DNA of 64,000 bases from Moritella sp. (GTDB lineage: Bacteria; Pseudomonadota; Gammaproteobacteria; Enterobacterales; Moritellaceae), in contig NZ_JABSQR010000028.1 of assembly GCF_013215705.1 (NCBI RefSeq), positions 1 to 64,000 of the forward strand, in the 5' to 3' direction. The notes below the pieces were generated by a model. The model worked only from the letters and a program-made list of their open reading frames with translations, searched no databases and was not told the DNA's origin. Of the stretch, positions 29,244 to 37,657 are shown one piece after another. The position numbers and the translations under genes are program-made. The stretch's first letter is position 1; each line of letters starts with the position of its first letter.

Positions 29244-29298
29244 GTTTCACTTCGCTATAATTAAAGTTGGAATTAAGTCATTGATAACTTAAGTAAAT

Positions 29299-29329
29299 AA
29301 ACTTGATTAAACGATTTTTAATCAAGTTT
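29299..29329 (-). terminator. Terminator of the rlpA transcript
   Basis: AACTTGATTAA (29300-29310) pairs with TTAATCAAGTT (29318-29328). On the minus strand TTTATTTAC follows. A second hairpin at 29343-29365 precedes it. Confidence 0.7.
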
Positions 29330-29342
29330 ATTCGATAGATAA

Positions 29343-29365
29343 CAGCTAGTCTATCAAACTAGCTG
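29343..29365 (-). terminator. Upstream hairpin of a tandem pair after rlpA
   Basis: CAGCTAGT (29343-29350) pairs with ACTAGCTG (29358-29365), loop CTATCAA. No T-run directly follows; it probably acts together with the hairpin at 29299. Confidence 0.45.
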
Positions 29366-29389
29366 AATGGTTGTCTTACTATTTAAAGT

Positions 29390-30181
29390 TTATTTATTAG
29401 ATACGATTTTACTGGAAAGTTCCTTCAAAATATAAGCATTTGTATATTGTTGTTGAACTTTAACTAATAATCCCTGTGCTTGTTCAGTATCTGAGATCGG
29501 CCCCAGCTGTACTCGATGATACTTACCACTGATGACTAAGCGATTTTCGGTGCTGTATTTCGCCCCTAAACTATCGGCAATCTGTTGCGCTTTGGCTTCA
29601 CTACTGGATGCTAAGACTTGAATAAACCACTGTGGTTTCGGGGTAAACAAACTGCTGTTACTGGCAGTTGGAATGATTAACTCGACACGCACATTGGCCG
29701 TGCCAGATTGCAACATATCCAATTTATACGCAGCAGCATAAGACAAATCAATAATCCGTTCGGAATAGAACGGTCCACGATCATTAACCCGAACTATCAC
29801 TGTTTTATCATTACTTAAATTTGTTACTTTGACAAAACTCGGTAATGGTAAGTTTTTGTGTGCTGCAGACATCGAAAACATGTCATAAATTTCACCGTTT
29901 GAAGTCTTGTGACCATGAAATTTATTACCATACCAAGATGCTTTACCTTCTTGCGTTAAGATTTTGATGTCTCGCCATACTTCATAATTAATGCCACGTA
30001 CCTGATAGTCGCGATTGGCATAACGACTATAGGTTTGCGGCGTTGGTACCGCATCGGCAATATCATCAAGTTGTGGGATGTTCTCCGGCGCGTGATCATC
30101 ACTGTACTGATAACGCGATGAAGAACATGCGGCCAACAAGCCGCAGATACACAGTAGAGTTAAACGCTGTTTATTGCGCAT
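29390..30181 (-). CDS. rlpA: Septal ring lytic transglycosylase lipoprotein RlpA
   Basis: An outer-membrane lipoprotein that binds or cleaves denuded glycan strands. With ATG 30181 the protein has 263 residues and starts with a short signal ending LLAAC, the lipobox. The double-psi beta-barrel domain runs from GKASWYGNKFHGHKTSNGE (catalytic Glu and a later Asp in RVNDRGPF). The C-terminal SPOR domain starts near KPQWFIQVLAS and binds septal glycan. An in-frame GTG at 30205 would add a basic stretch; neither start has a clear ribosome binding site. The ATG overlaps the mltB end by 11 bp. Confidence 0.92.
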   Translation of the reverse strand: MRNKQRLTLLCICGLLAACSSSRYQYSDDHAPENIPQLDDIADAVPTPQTYSRYANRDYQVRGINYEVWRDIKILTQEGKASWYGNKFHGHKTSNGEIYDMFSMSAAHKNLPLPSFVKVTNLSNDKTVIVRVNDRGPFYSERIIDLSYAAAYKLDMLQSGTANVRVELIIPTASNSSLFTPKPQWFIQVLASSSEAKAQQIADSLGAKYSTENRLVISGKYHRVQLGPISDTEQAQGLLVKVQQQYTNAYILKELSSKIVSNK

Positions 30182-31166
30182 TTTTAGCTTGTTTAATCTT
30201 TTCACTTAACTGGAATACCGCCATTGCGTATAAGGGGCTGTGGTTGTAACGGGTAATACTGTAGAAGTTATCGAGGTAAACCCAATACTCATCACTATCA
30301 AGTTGTTGTAGTTTGAGTAGTTTTGCCGGGCTTGAGTCTTCAATTGTTATGGCTGGTACACGTTCATCAGACTCTTTTAATTCCACTCCTGCAGCGGTTA
30401 AGTCTGCCCATGTATGTTTAATTTTTAATGATGAATTCAGTAATGCCGCTATTTTTTCACTGTCGGCTTTGACTGGATAAGCAACGGATGCACCGGTAGT
30501 CCATTTATGCTTGCTAAAGTAATTGGCAATACTGCCGATCGCATCAACAGGATCGTTGATCATGTCAACTTTACCATCACCCGAAAAATCAACACCGTAA
30601 TGGCTGTAACTTGATGAGATAAATTGACCTAAGCCCATCGCGCCCGCATATGAGCCTTGTGTTTCTGTCAGTTTCCAGCCTTGTTGTTCGCTTAATTTAA
30701 TGTATTGCGCGAACTCTTGACGGAAGAATTTACCCCGGGATGGATAATTAAAACCCAGTGTATAAAGAGAGTCTAAGACCGAAATATTACCTTTGTATTT
30801 ACCATAGAAGGTTTCAACACCCATAATAGCGACGATAACTTGGGCTGGAACGCCATATTCAGCTTCGGCTTTAGCAAAGGTATCTTCGTATTGCTGCCAG
30901 TACTCGACACCTTTGTTAATACGACTTTCGGTAATAAAGATTGGCGCGTATTTATACCAAGGTTTTTTTTCCCAAGGGGTCTGGATCTTGGTTAAGACGT
31001 TTTCATCGAACTTTGCTTGGCCGATGGCATCGGTAAGTACTTGTTCTGATATGTCATATTTTGTACTTAACTCTTCAACCCAGGTCTTGTGCTCACTGCT
31101 TAACTCAGCACTATTAGCTTGAAATGCTGCTAAACCTAGCAGAAATATTACTCTTTTACCTAGCAT
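30171..31166 (-). CDS. mltB: Membrane-bound lytic murein transglycosylase B
   Basis: Cleaves the glycan backbone of peptidoglycan in the periplasm. The 331-residue protein has an N-terminal signal peptide (VIFLLGLAAFQANSA) without an obvious lipobox cysteine, so it may be soluble where E. coli MltB is a lipoprotein. The catalytic Glu is in IMGVETFYGKYKGN near residue 117, followed by GAMGLGQFISSSY and DGDGKVD-like FSGDGKVDMINDP. It lies between rodA and rlpA, as in vibrios and Shewanella. Confidence 0.92.
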   Translation of the reverse strand: MLGKRVIFLLGLAAFQANSAELSSEHKTWVEELSTKYDISEQVLTDAIGQAKFDENVLTKIQTPWEKKPWYKYAPIFITESRINKGVEYWQQYEDTFAKAEAEYGVPAQVIVAIMGVETFYGKYKGNISVLDSLYTLGFNYPSRGKFFRQEFAQYIKLSEQQGWKLTETQGSYAGAMGLGQFISSSYSHYGVDFSGDGKVDMINDPVDAIGSIANYFSKHKWTTGASVAYPVKADSEKIAALLNSSLKIKHTWADLTAAGVELKESDERVPAITIEDSSPAKLLKLQQLDSDEYWVYLDNFYSITRYNHSPLYAMAVFQLSEKIKQAKNAQ

Positions 31167-31175
31167 CTGGATTCC

Positions 31176-32276
31176 TCAACTTAAGCGACGGTGTGTTCTT
31201 ACAGACATTAGAATGCCAAATCCAGCCATCAATGTCACCATCGAAGTGCCACCATAGCTAATTAAAGGCAGTGGTACGCCCACTACCGGTAATAATCCGC
31301 TGACCATGCCGATATTTACGAACAAGTAAATGAAGAATGTCATGGTAATACTGCCCGCAATGAGGCGTTCAAATACCCGTTGGCCCTGCATCGCAATCAC
31401 TAAACCGCGGCTGATCACAAATAAATAAAGTGACAGTAGTAAGATCACCCCGAATAAACCGAATTCTTCACTAAATACCGCAAAAATAAAATCGGTGTGA
31501 CGTTCAGGCAAAAAATCCAGTTGTGACTGGGTGCCTGATAACCAGCCTTTGCCCCAAAACCCCCCGGAACCAATGGCAATCTTAGATTGAATAATATGGT
31601 AACCAGAACCCAATGGATCAGTTTCTGGATTGAGGAAGGTTAATACCCGTTGTTTTTGATAAGGGTGCATTAAGAAGAACCACAGAACAGGCGCAAAACC
31701 TGCCACCAGTCCAAAAGACATCATCACTAATCGCCATGACATACCGGCTAAGAAAATAACAAAAACACCTGAAATAGCCACGAGTAATGAAGTGCCCAAA
31801 TCGGGCTGTTTGGCGATCAATAATGTTGGGATTAAGACCATGATTAACGCGGTTATGATGGTTCTAAAACTCGGTGGTATAGCTTGGTTACTCATGTAAC
31901 GCGCCACGGCTAATGGCATGACTACTTTCATTATTTCAGATGGTTGAAACTTGGTAAAACCAAGATCAATCCAGCGCTGTGCACCTTTGCCGACATGGCC
32001 AAACAACAATACCGCGATTAATAAAATGGTCCCGATAACAAAGATGGGAAATGCCCAGCGTCGGTAAGTGGAAGGGGGGATTTGTGCTAGCGTAAGCATT
32101 ACCGCTAACGCAAGAAACATACGCACGACTTGTCTTTCCATTAGTGCGATGTCCGATCCACCTGCGCTATAAAGCACGACAAGGCTAACACCCATCAGAC
32201 TTAGCAGGCCAAATAATAACGGGAAATCGATATGTAATTTATACCAAACACTCTGATTATGACGACGATCTGGCAT
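31176..32276 (-). CDS. rodA: Rod-shape-determining glycosyltransferase RodA
   Basis: A SEDS-family peptidoglycan polymerase that works with PBP2 in cell elongation. The 366-residue protein has about ten membrane segments. Diagnostic parts are GKGAQRWIDLGF, QPSEIMK, KQPDLGTSLL (catalytic Asp region) and PLPLISYGGTS. Its ATG overlaps the last base of the mrdA stop, so RodA and PBP2 are made in step. mltB starts 9 bp after the stop. Confidence 0.96.
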   Translation of the reverse strand: MPDRRHNQSVWYKLHIDFPLLFGLLSLMGVSLVVLYSAGGSDIALMERQVVRMFLALAVMLTLAQIPPSTYRRWAFPIFVIGTILLIAVLLFGHVGKGAQRWIDLGFTKFQPSEIMKVVMPLAVARYMSNQAIPPSFRTIITALIMVLIPTLLIAKQPDLGTSLLVAISGVFVIFLAGMSWRLVMMSFGLVAGFAPVLWFFLMHPYQKQRVLTFLNPETDPLGSGYHIIQSKIAIGSGGFWGKGWLSGTQSQLDFLPERHTDFIFAVFSEEFGLFGVILLLSLYLFVISRGLVIAMQGQRVFERLIAGSITMTFFIYLFVNIGMVSGLLPVVGVPLPLISYGGTSMVTLMAGFGILMSVRTHRRLS

Positions 32277-34135
32277 TAATTTTCCTTTTTATTTTCAAAG
32301 TAGGCATCAAATAAACGGCGTGCTGATGGTGCCGCTTGTGAGCTACCACCACCGGCATTTTCTAGAATGATAGTCGCTGATATTTCTGGTTCTTCAAACG
32401 GTGCATAAGCCACAAACATGGCGTTATCACGTAATCGTTCGCGGATCTTACTGGCATCGTATTTTTCTTCACCGAGTTGGTATAGCTGTGCAGTACCTGA
32501 TTTACCGGCGACTGTGTAGCTGGTGTTAGCAAACGCACGATGTGCAGTACCATTTTGGGTTACAACACCGCGCATACCATCTTTAGCGACTTGCCAGTTC
32601 GCGGGATCTTTGAGTTTCAGCGGTGGTAATTCAACGACCGGTTCAAATTGATCACCATTGGTATATTTTATATCCCGAACAAGCTGTGGCACTGGGCGCA
32701 GCCCTCGGCTTGCCACAATACCTGTCGCTTTCGCAAGTTGGATTGGTGTCGCAGACCAGTAACCCTGACCAATACCCACTGAAATAGTATCACCCTGATA
32801 CCAAGGTTGGTTGTAACGTGCGCGTTTCCATTCTCGAGATGGCAAGATAGCATTGGTTTCTTCTTTAACATCAATACCGGTATATTCACCAAAGCCAAAC
32901 TCAGTCATAAAATGGTTGATTTTATCAATGCCGACGTTATAAGCGAGGTTATAAAAGAAGGTATCTGACGATCGTGCGATGGCGGTATAGACATTAATCT
33001 TACCGCGCCCCCAGCGATTCCAGTCTCGGAAGCGCCGTTTAGTATTTGGGATCTGGAACCAACCAGGATCATTGATAAGGGTATTTGCTGTGATTGCGCC
33101 GTCTTCTAAAGCCAAGATCGCTAATTGTGGTTTTACTGTGGAAGCGGGCGGATAGCGTCCTTGTGTTGCTCGGTTGATCAAGGGGTGATCTTTTGATTGT
33201 AATAGGCGATTATAATCTTTACTGCTAATACCGTGTACAAATAAGTTAGGATCATAACTCGGGCTAGAGACCATTGCTAATACTTCACCTGTTTTAGGGG
33301 CGAGTAAGACTATCGCACCACGGCGACCGGCTAGCTCTTTTTGTGCCTTCAGTTGCAAACGAATATCGATATTTAAATACAGATCATTACCTGGTACGGG
33401 CTGTGTTATTTTCAGCGTACGGATGATCTTACCGCGATTATTGACTTCAACTTCTTTAAATCCAGGCTTGCCATGTAACGTATTTTCGTAATAGCGTTCG
33501 ATGCCCTGCTTACCGATATCATGGGTCGCAGCATACGTTGCACGTAAACCTTTCTTTGCTAAACGGTTAAGATCATTTCTGTTAATTCTGGCTACATAGC
33601 CGAGAGCATGCGTAAGCGCATCCCCAAATGGGTAATAACGTTTTAATCGGGCATTGACGGAAATACCGGGATAGTTATGCCGTTGAACTGAAAAGAGGGC
33701 CACTTGAGATTCGGATAAATTGGTTAATATTGAAACCTGCTTAAAGCGACGTTGGCGTTTTAAGCGAGTATGAAAATCGTCAATGTTATCTTCAGTTAGG
33801 TTTAACAAACTGGTTAATTTGACGATGGTGGCGTCAATATCGGTAATTTTTTCCGGTACCATATCTAAGCTGAAAACGGGTTTATTTTCCGCTAAAAGTA
33901 TACCGTTGCGATCATAGATAAGCCCACGGTTGGGGGCGATAGGCACTAACTTGACACGGTTTTCGTTAGAACGGGTTTTGTAAGCTTGATATGAATCGAC
34001 TTGTAAGTAATAAAGATTACTCAATAACAAGCCAAGTACACTGAGGACAAAAATAAATGAGACCATGATGCGACGGCTAAATAATGCTGTTTCCGCAGAA
34101 TGGTCTCGTAAGGTTATACGCTTCCTTGCCACCAA
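32276..34135 (-). CDS. mrdA: Penicillin-binding protein 2 (transpeptidase)
   Basis: The elongasome transpeptidase, partner of RodA. The 619-residue protein has one N-terminal membrane segment (about residues 23-45), a dimerisation domain with NRGLIYDRNG, and the transpeptidase domain. Active-site motifs are STVK (in PPASTVKPQLA, about residue 330), SSD (ARSSDTFFY) and KSGT (about residue 545). Its length is similar to E. coli PBP2 (633). It follows rlmH with a 2-bp gap. Confidence 0.96.
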   Translation of the reverse strand: MVARKRITLRDHSAETALFSRRIMVSFIFVLSVLGLLLSNLYYLQVDSYQAYKTRSNENRVKLVPIAPNRGLIYDRNGILLAENKPVFSLDMVPEKITDIDATIVKLTSLLNLTEDNIDDFHTRLKRQRRFKQVSILTNLSESQVALFSVQRHNYPGISVNARLKRYYPFGDALTHALGYVARINRNDLNRLAKKGLRATYAATHDIGKQGIERYYENTLHGKPGFKEVEVNNRGKIIRTLKITQPVPGNDLYLNIDIRLQLKAQKELAGRRGAIVLLAPKTGEVLAMVSSPSYDPNLFVHGISSKDYNRLLQSKDHPLINRATQGRYPPASTVKPQLAILALEDGAITANTLINDPGWFQIPNTKRRFRDWNRWGRGKINVYTAIARSSDTFFYNLAYNVGIDKINHFMTEFGFGEYTGIDVKEETNAILPSREWKRARYNQPWYQGDTISVGIGQGYWSATPIQLAKATGIVASRGLRPVPQLVRDIKYTNGDQFEPVVELPPLKLKDPANWQVAKDGMRGVVTQNGTAHRAFANTSYTVAGKSGTAQLYQLGEEKYDASKIRERLRDNAMFVAYAPFEEPEISATIILENAGGGSSQAAPSARRLFDAYFENKKEN

Positions 34136-34137
34136 TA

Positions 34138-34608
34138 TTACTCTCTATGATAAGGATGGTTTGTTGTAACACTCCAAGCGCGATATAACGCTTCGGCTAC
34201 CACTACACGTACCATCGGATGTGGTAAGGTCAGTGGTGACAACGACCAGCGTTGTTCTGATGCCGCGATGCATTCTGGTGCAAGTCCTTCTGGGCCGCCA
34301 ATCAATAGGCTAACGTCTCGACCATCATGCTTCCACTTATCTAGTTCAACGGCTAGTTGTGCAGTAGTCCAAGGTTTGCCGGTCACTTCCAGAGTCACGA
34401 TACGATTACCTTTCGGGATCGCTTGCATCGTTTTTACACCTTCTAGCTCTAAGATCCGTTTGATGTCAGCGTTTTTACCACGCTTACCCGCATTGATCTC
34501 AAGTAATTCAAAAGGCATATCTTTAGGGAAGCGACGTGCATATTCTTTATACCCGGTTTCTACCCATGCTGGCATCTTAGTGCCAACGGCAACTAGCTGA
34601 ATTTTCAT
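34138..34608 (-). CDS. rlmH: 23S rRNA (pseudouridine1915-N3)-methyltransferase
   Basis: Methylates pseudouridine 1915 in helix 69 on assembled 70S ribosomes. The 156-residue SPOUT protein has [13 protein letters not shown] at the start, [13 protein letters not shown] (SAM knot), and ends [14 protein letters not shown], the C-terminal signature with the conserved His and Tyr. It is 4 bp downstream of rsfS. Confidence 0.97.
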   Translation of the reverse strand: MKIQLVAVGTKMPAWVETGYKEYARRFPKDMPFELLEINAGKRGKNADIKRILELEGVKTMQAIPKGNRIVTLEVTGKPWTTAQLAVELDKWKHDGRDVSLLIGGPEGLAPECIAASEQRWSLSPLTLPHPMVRVVVAEALYRAWSVTTNHPYHRE

Positions 34609-34612
34609 TTGA

Positions 34613-34942
34613 CTATGCCCCTACAGACTGCCAAAGTTCTTCTAGTTGGTATAGATCACGTGTTTGTTGTTGCATGATGTGAACGACGATGTCACCCATA
34701 TCAACTAAAACCCATTCACTATCTTCTTTACCTTCAATACCCATAACGAATACTTCGTTACGTTTAGCTTCAAGGTAAAGGTGGTTAGAAATCGATTTAA
34801 CGTGAGTTTTTGATGTGCCAGTACATACGATCATTATATCGGTTACTGGTGATTTACCTTTAACATCAACAACTTGGATGTCGCGGGCTTTCATGTCTTC
34901 AATTTTATCTATTACAAATGCTTGCAGGTCAGAAATTTGCAA
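34613..34942 (-). CDS. rsfS: Ribosomal silencing factor RsfS
   Basis: Binds ribosomal protein L14 and blocks subunit joining under poor nutrition. The 109-residue protein shows the family core: [21 protein letters not shown], split here as VVDVKG and [10 protein letters not shown], then [21 protein letters not shown]. It precedes rlmH, the usual order. ATG at 34942 has GGAGGACCC just upstream on the minus strand. Confidence 0.96.
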   Translation of the reverse strand: MQISDLQAFVIDKIEDMKARDIQVVDVKGKSPVTDIMIVCTGTSKTHVKSISNHLYLEAKRNEVFVMGIEGKEDSEWVLVDMGDIVVHIMQQQTRDLYQLEELWQSVGA

Positions 34943-35043
34943 GGGTCCTCCAGAGGAACTTTATCGAGTTAACCGCGAATTATAACAGTGAATAATGCCT
35001 AAATATATACCTAGCTTGTATCTGAGTGAGTATCTCTTGCAGT

Positions 35044-35694
35044 TTATTTATATAAGCTATTTTTATGTATGTAAGACAGAACATTATCAGGCAGTAGATA
35101 TTGAGGGCTTTGCTGATGTTTAATCAACTGACGGATCCGTGTCGCCGATATTTCTAATTGCGTGCTTGGCCAGAGTAAAATCCGGCCTTGTTTTTGTTGC
35201 TGTAGAACTTTGACATCCATTGTTTGCACTTGTTCAAATAATTTTTGCACTTCTGGCGTTAATGTAAGCGCGTAATTAGGGCGATAACTGACGACAAGGT
35301 GACAATAATCGAGCAGTTCTTGCCAACGATACCAGGTATGTAGGCTGTTGAGTGAATCAAGACCAATCAAAAAACACACTGGCGTGGTTGGATTCTCTGC
35401 TGCAAGTTCAATTAACGTATCTATGGTATAAGACGGTGTTGTACGGTTTAACTCCCGGGTATCTACACTCAGTTCATCACAATGTTCTACCGCTAATGTC
35501 GCCATCGCTAAGCGATGCGCTGAATTTGATCCCGGTGCTGCACGGTGTGGCGGAATATGGTTGGGCATCAGCCTTACTTCAGCTAAATTTAACTGCTGTA
35601 ATAAATCTAAGCAAGGACGAAGGTGGCCATAATGTATCGGATCAAATGTACCGCCTAAAATACCGATAGCGCGAGTCGGGGTAAAATCAGTCAT
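35044..35694 (-). CDS. nadD: Nicotinate-nucleotide adenylyltransferase
   Basis: Adenylates nicotinate mononucleotide with ATP in NAD synthesis. The 216-residue protein has GILGGTFDPIHYGHL, the nucleotidyltransferase HxGH motif, and the C-terminal motif SATRIRQL (ISxTxxR type). FLIGLDSLNSLHTWYRW is the substrate loop. It lies between holA and rsfS; the cobC-like gene found here in E. coli is missing. Confidence 0.96.
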   Translation of the reverse strand: MTDFTPTRAIGILGGTFDPIHYGHLRPCLDLLQQLNLAEVRLMPNHIPPHRAAPGSNSAHRLAMATLAVEHCDELSVDTRELNRTTPSYTIDTLIELAAENPTTPVCFLIGLDSLNSLHTWYRWQELLDYCHLVVSYRPNYALTLTPEVQKLFEQVQTMDVKVLQQQKQGRILLWPSTQLEISATRIRQLIKHQQSPQYLLPDNVLSYIHKNSLYK

Positions 35695-35727
35695 AAGTAG
35701 CCGTTCGTTATTATTCCTGACATAACA

Positions 35728-36765
35728 TTAATTAATGTCGGAATGATGAAAGTTGGGTAACAATGTTGAATCGGCAAAGCTGATGCTCAACATTTGTAAC
35801 GATAACCAAGGATCAACACTGGTACTGGTTTTAATGGCACTATCAACACTTGAACACAGGATTAACATTTGCTCTATTTTACTTAATGATAAGCGGCTTA
35901 AACAGGCATTTATAATCTGTTGTCGACCTGCCCATAAACGCTGTTTTTTCATTTCGTCAATAACAGACAGCCCTTGCTGCTGCATCAAACTGTAATGATA
36001 AAGCTGATTGATCTCTTTATTTAGTGCCCAGTTAATGACGATAGGGTCGACACCTTCTGCCTGTAGCTGTTGCAGGATCCGTTGGCCTCGGTTGACCTTA
36101 CCCGCGAGCAGGGCATCAACCAGCTGAAAGCTAGTGAAGTGTGAATGCTGGGTGATTGATTGCTGCAATTGTGCCAAGCTTAATGTCTGACCAGGGTAGA
36201 GCAGAGATAATTTATCTATCTCTTGTTGGGCCGCGAGTAAATTACCTTCAAAACTCCGGCACAGTAGGGTGATCACGTCCGCTTGCGGTTCTAAATTTGC
36301 ACGTTTAAGGCGATTGCGCATCCAGTTGGCAAAAAAGCGCCCTTCGGGATGTCCGACGGGTATGTAAAGGGCGTTTTTGAAGTACTGGGTAAACCATTTC
36401 GCATTTTGCTGTGCTTTGGTCAAATATGGACCACTGAGTATTAAAATAAGATCAGGGTTTAGCAGCTTAAATACATCATTAAGCTGGCTGATATCTTCTT
36501 TTGCTGGTCGTTTTTCGAAGATAAGCTCGACCGTTTGACGACTAGAGAACAGTGACATTGATTGACAGGTATTAAAAACCGCAGGCCAATCCATGAGCGG
36601 TTCGGCATGAAACTTGTGGTGTTCATCAAAGCCGACTTTTTTAGCGGCGGTTTTGATCTGGTCAATCGCTTCCATTTTTAATAATGGCTCTTCACCGAAT
36701 ATTAAATAACAAGGTTTGAGTTCAGTTTTTAAGTATTGATCGAGTTGCTCTGGATAAACGCGCAT
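35728..36765 (-). CDS. holA: DNA polymerase III subunit delta
   Basis: The clamp-loader subunit that opens the beta sliding clamp. 345 residues, about the same as E. coli HolA (343). The N-terminal part has YLIFGEEPLLKMEA and the beta-interaction region (QSMSLFSSRQTVEL); the middle holds CRSFEGNLLAAQQEIDKLSLLYPG in two conserved pieces (FEGNLLAAQQEI and KLSLLYPG). There is no Walker A motif, as expected for delta. The ATG overlaps the lptE stop by one base. Confidence 0.94.
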   Translation of the reverse strand: MRVYPEQLDQYLKTELKPCYLIFGEEPLLKMEAIDQIKTAAKKVGFDEHHKFHAEPLMDWPAVFNTCQSMSLFSSRQTVELIFEKRPAKEDISQLNDVFKLLNPDLILILSGPYLTKAQQNAKWFTQYFKNALYIPVGHPEGRFFANWMRNRLKRANLEPQADVITLLCRSFEGNLLAAQQEIDKLSLLYPGQTLSLAQLQQSITQHSHFTSFQLVDALLAGKVNRGQRILQQLQAEGVDPIVINWALNKEINQLYHYSLMQQQGLSVIDEMKKQRLWAGRQQIINACLSRLSLSKIEQMLILCSSVDSAIKTSTSVDPWLSLQMLSISFADSTLLPNFHHSDIN

Positions 36766-37439
36766 TAGTTAGCTTCAAACTCTGTATTTAGCTCTATTTT
36801 ATTATCACTATTACCGATTGTTTTTGGTTCGATAATAACTTGGCTTAGGGTTCGAACAACTTGTTGTGCCGCCGCTTCGCGCAGTTCTCGTATTAATAAT
36901 TCAGATTCGCGTGAACGAGCAAGTGCTTCTTGTGAGTTATTTAGCTGATCACGTTGTAGGGCAATGGTGAAGTATTGTGGTTCTTGCTCGGGTAAGCGTA
37001 CTTCTATTTTGATGACGTAGCTAAGTTCATACTCGGCTGCCGTTGCATCAGAGTAGAGTGACACAGTACGTGATTCGGTACTTTCTGACATAATTCTGAG
37101 TATGGGTGTTTGCGAGTTTAATAACGCGGGGTCCATTGCCGTGGTTCTCGTTTGGGTTGAATCTTCACCCATCACATCAGCAGCATCATCGGTTTCTGTT
37201 GTCAGCGATGCCATACTCGTAACTTCCGGTTCAACGAGATTGATTTGGTTGTAGCGTAATTCTTGTTTGATGAGGCGTGTTAGATCTGAATACTTACTCG
37301 ATACTAAGGTTAAATTACGTAATTCATTTGGAATGCCACTGCCATTTTTTAAATGGAAGCCACAGCCGCCGAGCACTGCAGTAACCAGAAAGATGCAAGT
37401 TAGTCTAATAAAACGTGGTCTTAGTGCCGATGCGATCAT
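36765..37439 (-). CDS. lptE: LPS-assembly lipoprotein LptE
   Basis: LptE plugs the LptD barrel in the outer membrane and helps insert LPS. The 224-residue protein has a signal peptide ending LGGCGFHLK, so Cys26 is the lipidated residue and GFHL is the family start. It is longer than E. coli LptE (193), mainly because of a low-complexity acidic and Thr-rich insert at about residues 75-105 (LTTETDDAADVMGEDST). That insert is unusual and probably an exposed loop. It lies between leuS and holA as in most gammaproteobacteria. Confidence 0.9.
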   Translation of the reverse strand: MIASALRPRFIRLTCIFLVTAVLGGCGFHLKNGSGIPNELRNLTLVSSKYSDLTRLIKQELRYNQINLVEPEVTSMASLTTETDDAADVMGEDSTQTRTTAMDPALLNSQTPILRIMSESTESRTVSLYSDATAAEYELSYVIKIEVRLPEQEPQYFTIALQRDQLNNSQEALARSRESELLIRELREAAAQQVVRTLSQVIIEPKTIGNSDNKIELNTEFEAN

Positions 37440-37593
37440 AATGCCTACAAAATAAATAAGTTAATTGTAGCTAATTTTACACGTAATCTAAAAACAAAAA
37501 AGCCCTAGACTCTACTATAAAAATAAAAGCAGAATACAGGGCCTATTATTTGTGTACTATTTACATCTAACTGGGCTATTAATCGACAAAATA

Positions 37594-37622
37594 CAGCGTT
37601 AATTGATTAGCTTTTAACGCTG
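37594..37622 (-). terminator. Terminator of leuS
   Basis: CAGCGTTAA (37594-37602) pairs with TTAACGCTG (37614-37622) around an 11-base loop. On the minus strand TATTTTG follows. It lies 36 bp beyond the leuS stop and separates it from lptE. The 218-bp gap holds nothing else apart from a weak GCCCT/AGGGC pairing near 37502-37542. Confidence 0.65.
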
Positions 37623-37657
37623 GCGTTCATCACCATCAATAGTCTTAGTTCGATACC

